The notes under the pieces were generated by a model. That model made no database searches and had not been told where the DNA came from. It saw nothing but the letters and a program-made list of their open reading frames with translations. DNA of 64,000 nucleotides from JABCZH01 sp963803775 (lineage in GTDB: Bacteria; Acidobacteriota; Terriglobia; Terriglobales; Acidobacteriaceae). Positions within the stretch are counted from its first letter, which is position 1; each line of letters opens with the position of its first letter. Position numbers and translations under genes: made by a program. The DNA is taken from NCBI GenBank assembly GCA_963803775.1, contig CAWDNS010000007.1, forward strand, positions 1,364,001 to 1,428,000, in the 5' to 3' direction. Shown in pieces: positions 15,479 to 23,679 of the stretch.

Positions 15479-17992
15479 CTACCGGGAAGCGCGGGGGCGT
15501 TTGCCTTTACGAGGTTCTTTTTTCTCCTCGACAATGGCGAACTGGATTTTCTTTTCCACGGGGTCGATGCGGTCGACGAGCACGCGGATCTTTTCGCCAA
15601 GGTGGAAGATGCGGCCGCTGCGCTCGCCTATGATTTCACGGGTATTTTCGTGGTAGGTGTAACGGTCGTCGGTAAGCGAAGCGAGCGGGACCAGGCCTTC
15701 GACGAAGAGGTCGGTAAGTTCGACGAAGAAGCCGAACTTGGTGACGCTGATGATGAGGCCATCGAAGTCTTCGCCGACACGGTCCTCCATGAATTTTACT
15801 TTCTTCCATTCCATGAGATCGCGCTCGGCTTCGTCGGCTCGGCGCTCGGAGTGGCTGGATTCTTCGGCAATGTCGTGGAGTTCGTCGAGTGAGATAGGGC
15901 CGGTGACGGGAGTGAGCGCGTCACGGTGGGCGGCGTGGTCGCGGCGTTTGGACCAAGGGGAGGGAGTGTCGTCGTGATGGCGCAGATCTTTAGCGGGCGA
16001 GGGCGCCCGCTCCACACCATCTTGCAGGACTTCTTTTAGGATGCGGTGGACTATCAGGTCGGGATAGCGGCGGATGGGGGAAGTGAAGTGGGTGTAGGTG
16101 GGCGCGGCCAGGGCGAAGTGTCCGTGATTTTCTTCTGAGTAGCGGGCTTGCTTTAGAGAACGCAGCATCAGGAAGGAGAGAATCCGTTCTTCGGGCTTGC
16201 CGGCGATTTTTTCGGTGAGCTTCTGGTACATGCGTGGCGTGATGTGAACTTCTTTGGGAATTTCGATTTCACGGGGGCGTTTGCCGGTGCCGTAGCTGGA
16301 GCGGCGGTCGGACTTGAACTGCATGCGCTGAATGGGCAGCGGGCCGACGCCGAGCGAATAGCCGAAAGTGGCTGCGATGACTTCGAAATCGTAGACACGT
16401 TTGGCGTCGGGCTTTTCGTGGATGCGGTAGAGCGAAGCGATGCGGCGGCTCTCGAGATATCCGGCGACGCATTCGTTGGCGGAGAGCATGAATTCTTCAA
16501 TCAGGCGATGCGCGATGTTGCGCTCGGAGCGGGTGATGCTCTTCATGAGACCATGTTCGTCGAATTCGATGATGGGTTCGGGGAGATCGAAGTCGATGGA
16601 GCCACGGCGTTCGCGTTTGCGGTTGAGGATGAGGGCGAGGTCGCGCATGATTTCAAATGTGCCAATCAAGGGAGCGTAACGCTGGCGCAAGGCGCTGTCA
16701 CCGTCGAGGATGGCGCTAACATCTGTGTAGGTCATGCGCTCGGCGGAGCGGATGATGCCTTCGGATAGGTCGTAGTTGACGATTTCGCCGTGGTGGTCGA
16801 TTTCCATAACGCAGGACAGAACGAGGCGATCGACTTGCGGGCGCAGGCTACAAATGTCGGTAGAGAGTTCGAGCGGCAGCATGGGCACGGCTCGGTCAGG
16901 GAAATAGACGCTGGTGCCACGCAGACGGGCTTCGTGATCGAGCGCGGAGCCGGGAGTGACGTATTGGGCGACGTCGGCAATGTGGACTTGCAGCTCGAAA
17001 TTGCCATTGTCGAGACGGCGGACGGTGACGGCGTCGTCGAAGTCACGGGCGGTCTCACCGTCGATGGTGACGATGGGGAAATCGCGGAAGTCGCGGCGGG
17101 TGCGGGTTTCGGCGGCTGGGATGATTGGTTCGACAGCCTGTGCCTGCGCCAACACTTCCGGCGGAAAGCGGTGCGGAAGATGGAATTTGCGAATGATGAT
17201 TTCGACGTCGACGCCGAAGTCGTCCTGGTAGCCGAGAATCTCGACCACTTTGCCGCGGGGATTTTGGGTGGCGCTGGGCCAGTCGGTGATCTCGACGTCG
17301 ACGACGACATTTTCGAGATCGTCCCAGTTGGCGCGGCGGGCGGCTTCTTCGCCCAGGACGCGGTGAGGATCGTTTGGCTTCTGTGCTCTCTGTAGTTTGG
17401 AACGAGCGTCAACCACAGAGGGCACAGGGGCCACAGAGGATGTCGCTTCTGGACGCTCCAGGCCGGGGGGGATGGTTATGTCCTGCGAGATCTTTTGGTC
17501 GATGGGGATGACGTAGTTGCGGCGGGGGCCGTAGTGGAAGATGCCTACGACGGTGGCATGAGCGCGGTTGACAGGGCGGACAATGCGGCCTTCGGCGCGG
17601 CCGTCGGGCCGGACGTTGACGATTTCAACCAGAACCAGGTCGCCGTGCATGGCGGTACCAACGGCTGGCGGAGGGATAAAGATATCACCGGAGAGCCGGG
17701 ATTTCAGCGACTCATTGAGAGAAGTGGGGTCGGGAAGGACGAAGCCGAAGCCATCGCGATGCATACTGAGCTTCCCGACGACCATATTCTTGCTAGTGAC
17801 GGGCTGGGGGAGAGCGTAGTGGCCGGAATCGACTTGGATAAGTTGGCCGCCGGCGACCAAGCGTTCGAGGCGGTCGGAGAGGTCGCGGCGGGCATCGCCG
17901 TGGAGGCCCATCTCGCGGACTAATTGCTTGTAGCCGGCGGTCCGCTTGGGTAGGCGTTCGAGTTTCTTGAGGATGATTGAATCCGAGAGCAT
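15479..17992 (-). CDS. rnr: Ribonuclease R
   Basis: 3'-5' processive exoribonuclease that degrades structured RNA. 837 residues, normal family length. Domains: N-terminal winged-helix (about 1-65), cold-shock/OB domains (about 70-310), RNB catalytic domain with the metal-binding GETARDFDDAVTV at about 308-320, DYP-like and HRLIEEFMLSANECVAGYLE segments, and a C-terminal S1 domain (GEDFDGLIISVTKFGFFVEL, about 745-825) with a basic tail (KGKRPRASR). Residues about 185-194 (SSVAPVPSVV) are encoded by a copy of the CCACAGAGG dispersed repeat, carried in frame within a loop that is variable in the family. The gene diverges from the bactofilin gene. Confidence 0.95.
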   Translation of the reverse strand: MLSDSIILKKLERLPKRTAGYKQLVREMGLHGDARRDLSDRLERLVAGGQLIQVDSGHYALPQPVTSKNMVVGKLSMHRDGFGFVLPDPTSLNESLKSRLSGDIFIPPPAVGTAMHGDLVLVEIVNVRPDGRAEGRIVRPVNRAHATVVGIFHYGPRRNYVIPIDQKISQDITIPPGLERPEATSSVAPVPSVVDARSKLQRAQKPNDPHRVLGEEAARRANWDDLENVVVDVEITDWPSATQNPRGKVVEILGYQDDFGVDVEIIIRKFHLPHRFPPEVLAQAQAVEPIIPAAETRTRRDFRDFPIVTIDGETARDFDDAVTVRRLDNGNFELQVHIADVAQYVTPGSALDHEARLRGTSVYFPDRAVPMLPLELSTDICSLRPQVDRLVLSCVMEIDHHGEIVNYDLSEGIIRSAERMTYTDVSAILDGDSALRQRYAPLIGTFEIMRDLALILNRKRERRGSIDFDLPEPIIEFDEHGLMKSITRSERNIAHRLIEEFMLSANECVAGYLESRRIASLYRIHEKPDAKRVYDFEVIAATFGYSLGVGPLPIQRMQFKSDRRSSYGTGKRPREIEIPKEVHITPRMYQKLTEKIAGKPEERILSFLMLRSLKQARYSEENHGHFALAAPTYTHFTSPIRRYPDLIVHRILKEVLQDGVERAPSPAKDLRHHDDTPSPWSKRRDHAAHRDALTPVTGPISLDELHDIAEESSHSERRADEAERDLMEWKKVKFMEDRVGEDFDGLIISVTKFGFFVELTDLFVEGLVPLASLTDDRYTYHENTREIIGERSGRIFHLGEKIRVLVDRIDPVEKKIQFAIVEEKKEPRKGKRPRASR
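17413..17440. repeat. CCAC-N-AGG-type dispersed repeat inside rnr, copy 3
   Basis: ccacagagggcacaggggcc followed by acagagga, wholly inside the rnr coding sequence (minus strand). The frame is preserved across it. Confidence 0.65.
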
Positions 17993-18226
17993 TTGGTGGA
18001 AAACCCGGTTCTCAGTTGCCGGTTTCTGTTCTCAGTCAGGATACCGGAAGGGAGCAAGAACTGCGCTGGAGTGGGGAGAAATTGCCCGGTTCTGGACGGG
18101 ACAGGTAGCGGGTTAATCAACCAATTTCCACAAGACGGCACAGGGTTTGCGGAGTAAAATGCGGTTTGGTGATTGAAATGCCCGACAGATTCTTCTATCT
18201 CCACTCAGGAAAGGAATACTAGCGCC

Positions 18227-18748
18227 ATGTGGAAGCCCACGACTCAGACTCCTACGACTCCAATGCGGCCGGGTGAACCCGAGCGTCCGACCATGCCTAC
18301 TCCCATGACTTCGAGTCCCGAGCCGGCGGGGCGACCGGTTGCTACAGCCACCGCTGCCGACCAGGCGACGATTGGAAAGTCTTTGGTTATTAAAGGAGAG
18401 GTGAGCGGTTCTGAGTCGCTCTATATTGATGGGCGAGTCGAAGGATCGATCAACCTGGCGGGCAACCGGGTGACGGTTGGACGCAATGGCGTGGTTGCGG
18501 CCAACATCAATGCGCGCGAGATTGTGGTGTTGGGAAAGGTTCGCGGCAACCTGACCGCCAGTGACCGGGTGGACATCCGCAGCGATGGGTCGTTGACTGG
18601 CGATGTGGTGGCGGCACGCATTTCGATTGAGGATGGCGCGTTCTTCAAAGGCGGCATCGATATTCGTAAGGCTGGGCAGAAGCCCAACGGCGAGGAAGTG
18701 AAGTCCGCAACGGCCAGCTCGACCGAAGCAGTGGCGGCACGCGCTTAG
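18227..18748 (+). CDS. Bactofilin (polymer-forming cytoskeletal protein)
   Basis: 173 residues: a disordered Pro/Thr-rich N-terminus (about 1-45), the right-handed beta-helix bactofilin domain with TIGKSLVIKGEVSGSESLYI, DGRVEGSINLAGNRVTVGRN and VVAANINAREIVVLGKVRGN, then a short flexible tail. Bactofilins self-assemble into filaments and organise cell-shape or envelope machinery. The start at 18227 follows a CAGGAAAGG site. It stands alone, divergent from rnr, and is followed by a strong terminator. No adjacent M23 peptidase gene (a common partner) is present. Confidence 0.9.
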   Translation: MWKPTTQTPTTPMRPGEPERPTMPTPMTSSPEPAGRPVATATAADQATIGKSLVIKGEVSGSESLYIDGRVEGSINLAGNRVTVGRNGVVAANINAREIVVLGKVRGNLTASDRVDIRSDGSLTGDVVAARISIEDGAFFKGGIDIRKAGQKPNGEEVKSATASSTEAVAARA

Positions 18749-18769
18749 GAGTTAGTCACACGACTTGAT

Positions 18770-18822
18770 AGCGGGCGGTCTTCGCTAAAGCTTTTGCGCT
18801 TGCGAAGAAGCCCGCTTTTCTT
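18770..18822 (+). terminator. Rho-independent terminator after the bactofilin gene
   Basis: Long stem AGCGGGC-gg-TCTTCGC / GCGAAGA-a-GCCCGCT (18770-18816) running into TTTTCTTAT. Confidence 0.8.
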
Positions 18823-18882
18823 ATATCGTCACCAAACTGATGAGTATTCCTGCCGTTTAGAATGCCGCGCAAGGAGATTCGT

Positions 18883-19875
18883 ATGACCCGCAGCAGTTCA
18901 AAAATCCTAATTGCTTTGCTGGCTGGTGTTTTCGTAATTGGTGCAGCGCACAGTTCGTGGGCTGCCACGGCGAAAAAAGCGAATGGGACGGTGAGTGCGA
19001 CGCCTCATCACATACGGACTGTATTTATCATTCTCATGGAGAATCACAACTGGACGGGTAATGGGACTCTGGACATCAAAGGCAACTCTGAAGCGCCATA
19101 TATCAATAACACCCTTGTCCCCATGGCTTCGCATGCGGAGGCCTACTACAACCCTCCGAACCTCCATCCCAGCCTGCCGAACTATTTGTGGCTGGAGGCG
19201 GGAACCAATTTTGGGATTCTCAATGATGGCCTGCCCAGCCAGAATTCGCAGAATACTACTCAGCATCTGGTGACGTTGCTCAAGAATGCCGGCATCTCCT
19301 GGAAGGCGTACGAGGAAAATATCAACGGCAATGACTGTCCGCTGGTAAATGAGGGTCCCGTAGATCCCAATGGCAGCCAGTTGTATGCGCCAAAACATGA
19401 TGCGTTCGTCTATTTCGATGACGTGACCGGCAATCAGAATCCCAACTCTGCGTATTGCATCGCGCAGGTGCGGCCTTATACAGAATTGGCTGGGGACCTG
19501 CAGAATAACACTGTGGCCAGCTACAACTTCATAACCCCGAATCTGTGCGACGACATGCACGATAGCTGCACGGGCGGGAATATCCCAGATGGGGACACCT
19601 GGCTTTCGCAGAATGTGCCGGCGATTCTCAACTCGGCTGCGTATAAGAAGGATGGAGTATTGTTCATCACCTGGGACGAAGCTAACGAAGGCGATGGGCC
19701 CATCGGGATGATTGTTCTTTCGCCGTTCGCCAAAGGCGGCGGATATTCCAACACGATTCACTACACCCATGGATCGACGTTACGGACGTTGGAGGAGATT
19801 TTCGGTGTGTCTCCATTTCTCGGCGATGCGGGCCAGGAGACAGATTTGAAGGATCTGTTTCGGGTGTTTCCGTAG
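18883..19875 (+). CDS. Secreted phosphoesterase family (PF04185-like) protein
   Basis: 330 residues. The ATG at 18883 follows AAGGAG and starts a signal peptide (ILIALLAGVFVIGAAHSSWA/A). The mature part shows the alkaline-phosphatase-superfamily layout of phospholipase C/acid phosphatase-like proteins: HIRTVFIILMENHNWTGNG near the N-terminus, NLHPSLPNYLWLEAG in the middle, DGVLFITWDEANEGDGPIGM, and the C-terminal HYTHGSTLRTLEEIFGV. It probably acts on phosphate esters in the periplasm or outside the cell. Substrate unknown. Confidence 0.85.
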   Translation: MTRSSSKILIALLAGVFVIGAAHSSWAATAKKANGTVSATPHHIRTVFIILMENHNWTGNGTLDIKGNSEAPYINNTLVPMASHAEAYYNPPNLHPSLPNYLWLEAGTNFGILNDGLPSQNSQNTTQHLVTLLKNAGISWKAYEENINGNDCPLVNEGPVDPNGSQLYAPKHDAFVYFDDVTGNQNPNSAYCIAQVRPYTELAGDLQNNTVASYNFITPNLCDDMHDSCTGGNIPDGDTWLSQNVPAILNSAAYKKDGVLFITWDEANEGDGPIGMIVLSPFAKGGGYSNTIHYTHGSTLRTLEEIFGVSPFLGDAGQETDLKDLFRVFP

Positions 19876-19901
19876 GAATCGTAAAACTAAATCGGTCGAT
19901 G

Positions 19902-21161
19902 CTATGGTCCGATCTCGAACACCACACCCTGATTGAACTCTCCTCCTTGGGAAGTCGTGCTGTAGAGCTTTCCTGCGTTCGCAGTCAGTGAGCCTGTGGG
20001 GTACACGCCGTCTGCGCAACCACTCTCGGAGCAGAAACTGTACAGTATGGTAGCCGTCCGTCCGGCTATGCTGTAGATATTTCCGCCGGTTCTTTCGCCG
20101 CCAGAATAGGTTGTCCCGTATAGCGTGCCTGTTGTGTCGTCTAGTAATACTCCGGCGTCAGGATTGCATCCCGTGCCAGCAGGGAAAAACAGGTAAGACA
20201 GCTTCTTCCCTCCCCCGCCGTGGTTAAACACGCCGCCGCATACTCCGGGACTGTTGGAAGCGCCGCTAGACGCGGTGACATAAGCATTGCCTGCCTTATC
20301 GAAGTTGACCGCTGAGAGGGGTTCTCCCCCGCCTGAGCCCACGAACTTATACACGGTTGCTTCCGTCCAGCCGTCACCGGAAACAGGGGGTGAGAGCTCG
20401 TACAGCACTCCCCATTTGTTGTTGAAACCTCCTTCGAACGTGGTGCCGTAAAGATTACCAAACTCGTCAAACGACACTCCGGCCATGGGATGGAGCCCGT
20501 CGGGGCAGTGCTGAAGAAGCTCGTCGTTTGGGCAAAACATATATAGTGCAGTTGCCGCCCAGCTTCCATTGCCAGGACTTAGCTCGAATACTGTTCCCCC
20601 ACCGGTGACGCCACCCCAAGATGCAGTGCCATATAAATTACCGGAAGCATCCCAATTGAGTCGGCTGTACGGCAGAGCTCCTCCGTCGTCAATTCCAGTT
20701 CCGAAACTCCAGAGGACACTCTCGGTCCAACTGCCCCCCTTAACCATCGGCGGTGACAGTTCAAAAACGGTTCCCACCTGATTGGTACCACCCGCGACGG
20801 TGGTTCCATAAAGATTCCCTAAGCTATCGGAAATCAAACCAGCCGCAGGCTCTTCCCCATCAGCGCAGTTGGTTTGCGAGCAGAAGTTGTAGATCACTGT
20901 CTCAGTCCAGCCGCCACCTTGTGAAGGCGACAGTTCGAAGACGGTGCCACAAAACTGGCATTTGGAGCCAGAACCGCCATCTTGCGTTGTGCCGTAAAGA
21001 TTCCCGGCTTTGTCAAATAACAAGCCGCCGTTAGGAATATTACCGTCGCTCGGATTCGTGCCGAAGCTATAGATCACGTTGTACTGCACTTGTCCGGTCG
21101 CGACACTGCAGGCCAGGAAGTAAGTCGCTAAACACGACATCGCCAAAAACACCGATCGCAT
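19902..21161 (-). CDS. GloVer-type tandem repeat exported protein
   Basis: 419 residues with a signal peptide (FLAMSCLATYFLACSVATG/Q). The rest consists of about eight to nine repeats of roughly 45 residues, each with GNLYGTTxxGG followed by GTVFELSP, the pattern of the glycine/GTVFEL repeat (TIGR03803-type) proteins that are abundant in Acidobacteriota. This suggests a beta-propeller. Function unknown. It is convergent with the phosphoesterase gene. Confidence 0.85.
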   Translation of the reverse strand: MRSVFLAMSCLATYFLACSVATGQVQYNVIYSFGTNPSDGNIPNGGLLFDKAGNLYGTTQDGGSGSKCQFCGTVFELSPSQGGGWTETVIYNFCSQTNCADGEEPAAGLISDSLGNLYGTTVAGGTNQVGTVFELSPPMVKGGSWTESVLWSFGTGIDDGGALPYSRLNWDASGNLYGTASWGGVTGGGTVFELSPGNGSWAATALYMFCPNDELLQHCPDGLHPMAGVSFDEFGNLYGTTFEGGFNNKWGVLYELSPPVSGDGWTEATVYKFVGSGGGEPLSAVNFDKAGNAYVTASSGASNSPGVCGGVFNHGGGGKKLSYLFFPAGTGCNPDAGVLLDDTTGTLYGTTYSGGERTGGNIYSIAGRTATILYSFCSESGCADGVYPTGSLTANAGKLYSTTSQGGEFNQGVVFEIGP

Positions 21162-21276
21162 CGTAAACCTCTTGGTCACGAAAACAGGACACAATCTAGC
21201 AAATTTGGTACTGTCCGGGTAGGGTCTTCCTACTCTGCCTTTCGCCGCGTTGCTTGCCGAACTATTAGAACCGAGC

Positions 21277-22896
21277 TTACGGCTCCGCACCACGACTGAG
21301 TTCTTCAGCGCTTTTTTCTGCAACGCGAGGGTAACTCGTGCCCTTCCGGTTGAGCAGATCGCGAAGCAAGTGCGATCGTGTGAGCCATAGGCCGGCAGCG
21401 ACAGCTCCGGCCCAAGTGAGCGTGGTCATAGCCAATGATTTGCAGTCGGCCATACGGCTGCCCTGAATCACCACTCCACTGGCAACCCAATAACTCAGCA
21501 GTCCCGCAATCACCGCGGTAATACTCGCCTTACCTAATTCTTTCCATTGCAACCCACCCATCGGTACCAGCTTACGTTGGTGGAGCAGCATGGCCACGGC
21601 CAGAGTGTTGGCCAGGATTCCCAGGTCGGAAGCGATGGCGAGTCCGGGAGTGGAAAATGCGTGATAGAGCGCGGAATACATGGGCAGCGAAGCAATCGTG
21701 ATGAGGGTGCTGGCGACCATGGGAGTCAGCGTGTTGCCGGCAGCATAGAAAGCGCGGGCGTAAAGCGATTGCGCCGCCCACAACGCCAGCGACAACGAGA
21801 ACCAAAAGAAATAGATGGCGGTGGTTTCTGAATCTGAGAAGTGGAAGTGTCCGCGGCGATAGACCAAATCCATGAGAGGCAGCGCAGTCGCGGTCATCAA
21901 ACTGGTCGCCAGGAGCGAAGCGGCCACGATGCGAGAAATGGATGCGTTCACGGTGGCGGCAAATTCCGGCATGCGCTTTTCGCCGAATAGACGGGCGAAG
22001 AAAGGCAACGAAGCTTGGCCGGTGGCTTGACCGAGCACGGCGATGGGAACTGCGAAGAGGCGCTTGGCGTAGTTCAGGCGAGTGATGTCTCCCACGCTGT
22101 TTGAGGCGAAGTAGCGGAGGATCCAGTCGTCGGCGGTGACGAGAGAGACTCCGATCATTAGTGGAATCGACATGCGCACCCATTCGCGAAAGGCGGGATT
22201 GCTGATGTCGAAGGAGATGCGGTAGCCGGTTCCGATGCTGGCGGCGCCGATGGCATTGATCAGAAAAGGTCCGAGGATGGCGCCGGCTAGCGCACCGTAG
22301 GCAAGCGAGGAGATCCCCAGTCGATGGGAGAACAGGACTCCGCCCATGATGATGGCCACGTTGTAGAGCAGTGGACCGAAAGCAGGGAACAGGAACAGGC
22401 GGCGGGAGAGCAACACCGCTGAGACCACGCCACCGACGTAGAAGAAGATCTGCGCTGGCAGCAGGATGCGGGTGAGATGAACGCAGAGGGCGAGCTGGTC
22501 GGGGTTGAAGCCGCTGAACAGGTGGCGCTCGATCTGAGGAGTGAAGATTTCGGCGAGAGCGGTGCCGATCCCCAGGACGACGGTCATCACGGTGATGATG
22601 ATGGAAAAGGTCTTCTGCGCGTCTTCTTCTTTCTTCTCTGCGAGAAAACGAGTGTAGATAGAAACGAAGGTGATGGAGGCGGTGCCGCCGGCGACCAGGT
22701 AGTTCAGCCAGTCGGGAATGGTGAAGCCAGCGACGTAAGCGTCGGTCTGAGGGCCGGCGCCGAAAGCCCAGGCGATGTAGGCCTCGCGGACGTATCCGAT
22801 GACACGCGAAGCCATGACGGCCGACATCAGCAGCACGGTTGCCGAAAAGACGCTGTGCTGGTGCGAAGGCCGTAGATAGCGCAGAAACCGGTTCAT
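21277..22896 (-). CDS. murJ: Lipid II flippase MurJ (MviN family)
   Basis: Inner-membrane flippase of the MOP superfamily that exports lipid II for peptidoglycan synthesis. 539 residues with about 14 membrane segments. The N-terminus has LLMSAVMASRVIGYVREAYI and the conserved GAGPQTDAYVAGFTIPDWLN; later PLMDLVYRRGHF and LYARAFYAAGNTLTPMVAST match the family. The ATG at 22896 is chosen because the upstream codons are repeat sequence. It is 115 bp downstream of, and in the same direction as, the GloVer gene's own start region, so it is probably transcribed separately from its own promoter within the repeat zone. Confidence 0.92.
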   Translation of the reverse strand: MNRFLRYLRPSHQHSVFSATVLLMSAVMASRVIGYVREAYIAWAFGAGPQTDAYVAGFTIPDWLNYLVAGGTASITFVSIYTRFLAEKKEEDAQKTFSIIITVMTVVLGIGTALAEIFTPQIERHLFSGFNPDQLALCVHLTRILLPAQIFFYVGGVVSAVLLSRRLFLFPAFGPLLYNVAIIMGGVLFSHRLGISSLAYGALAGAILGPFLINAIGAASIGTGYRISFDISNPAFREWVRMSIPLMIGVSLVTADDWILRYFASNSVGDITRLNYAKRLFAVPIAVLGQATGQASLPFFARLFGEKRMPEFAATVNASISRIVAASLLATSLMTATALPLMDLVYRRGHFHFSDSETTAIYFFWFSLSLALWAAQSLYARAFYAAGNTLTPMVASTLITIASLPMYSALYHAFSTPGLAIASDLGILANTLAVAMLLHQRKLVPMGGLQWKELGKASITAVIAGLLSYWVASGVVIQGSRMADCKSLAMTTLTWAGAVAAGLWLTRSHLLRDLLNRKGTSYPRVAEKSAEELSRGAEP

Positions 22897-22897
22897 A

Positions 22898-23085
22898 GCC
22901 GCAGATTTACGCAGAGCAACGCAGATTGAGGTTATCAGAACGAACGAGCCGCCGCAGATTATCAAAAGCGAGATTCAGCCGCAGATTTACTGAGAGCAAC
23001 GCAAATTGAGGTTATCAGAACGAACGATTAGCCGCAGATTATCAAAAGCGAACTCAGCCGCAGATTTTCGCAGAGTAACGCAGAT
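22898..23085. repeat. Tandem ~80-bp repeats of the GCCGCAGATTT family
   Basis: Units start at 22898, 22978 and 23057 (period 80 then 79; the third is truncated). Each begins gccgcagatttnc(g/t)nagag and is followed by ggttatcagaacgaacga and ccgcagattatcaaaagcga blocks in the first two. The third unit is inside the 3' end of the GxxExxY gene. Confidence 0.85.
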
Positions 23086-23500
23086 GTTTCTTTTCATTCG
23101 CGAAGACCAGGCGCTTTAGCTTTGGGCTGGGGCCAAAGTTGAGCAGCAGGCCGACTTCGAGGTCGGATGCTCGCAGGTAGTTCAGGAGTTGGGCTTGATG
23201 GAAGGACTCCAGCACTTTGACGGCTTTAAGTTCGACGATTACGTTGTCAGCAACTATCAGATCGGCTCTAAAATCACCAATCTGTTCGCCGCGAAACCAG
23301 ACCGGCAGAGGATATTGCCGCTGCACACTGGCTCCGTTTGCTTTCAACACCCGGAATAGTGCTTCTTCGTAAACTGATTCGAGAAAGCCGTGCCCCAGTT
23401 CGTTGTAGACTTCGTAGAAGTCGTGAATGATTGCTTCGGTCAATTCTTGGTGTTTGTAGTTTGCGGGGTCCCAGTGCATGTGGTCTCCGGTGGTCTTCAT
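23054..23500 (-). CDS. GxxExxY family protein (PDDEXK-like)
   Basis: 148 residues. It contains the eponymous motif in GHGFLESVYEEALFRVL, then QYPLPVWFRGEQIGDFRADL and VIVELKAVKVLESFHQAQLL, which preserves the D-x(n)-E-x-K pattern of the PD-(D/E)XK nuclease-like fold. The family is widespread and poorly characterised. The last eight or so codons (RYSAKICG) and the stop are encoded by the third unit of the adjacent tandem repeat, so the C-terminus may have been replaced by repeat sequence. The start MKTTGDHMHW could also be the internal ATG at MHWDP. Confidence 0.8.
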   Translation of the reverse strand: MKTTGDHMHWDPANYKHQELTEAIIHDFYEVYNELGHGFLESVYEEALFRVLKANGASVQRQYPLPVWFRGEQIGDFRADLIVADNVIVELKAVKVLESFHQAQLLNYLRASDLEVGLLLNFGPSPKLKRLVFANEKKHLRYSAKICG

Positions 23501-23576
23501 ACTTTCGACGTTAACAGAAGGCGATCTTGGTATCAGTGTGGATTGGCAAGATTTTGGCTCGGTATTCCCATTTTGA

Positions 23577-23606
23577 GCCGCAGATTTTCGCAGAAAGGCG
23601 CTGATT
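23577..23606. repeat. Dispersed GCCGCAGATTT repeat, left arm
   Basis: gccgcagattttcgcagaaa followed by ggcgctgatt. It forms an imperfect inverted pair with 23641-23667. Confidence 0.65.
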
Positions 23607-23640
23607 TCTTCTTTTCTTTCTTTTAGTGGTTGCGATTGGA

Positions 23641-23667
23641 TCAGCGTTTATCTGCGAAATCAGCGGC
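23641..23667. repeat. Dispersed GCCGCAGATTT repeat, inverted right arm
   Basis: tcagcgtttatctgcgaaat followed by cagcggc is close to the reverse complement of the copy at 23577. The pair could fold into a long hairpin just upstream of the aminotransferase start. Confidence 0.6.
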
Positions 23668-23679
23668 TATAATCTGGGC

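Noticed and set aside
16244..17395. Long plus-strand ORFs (174 and 201 codons) opposite rnr
   Set aside because: They are antisense frames of a strongly conserved RNase R gene; high GC gives long shadow ORFs.
22897..23085. CRISPR array
   Set aside because: There are only about three units of 80 bp with no short-repeat/unique-spacer pattern, and no cas genes.
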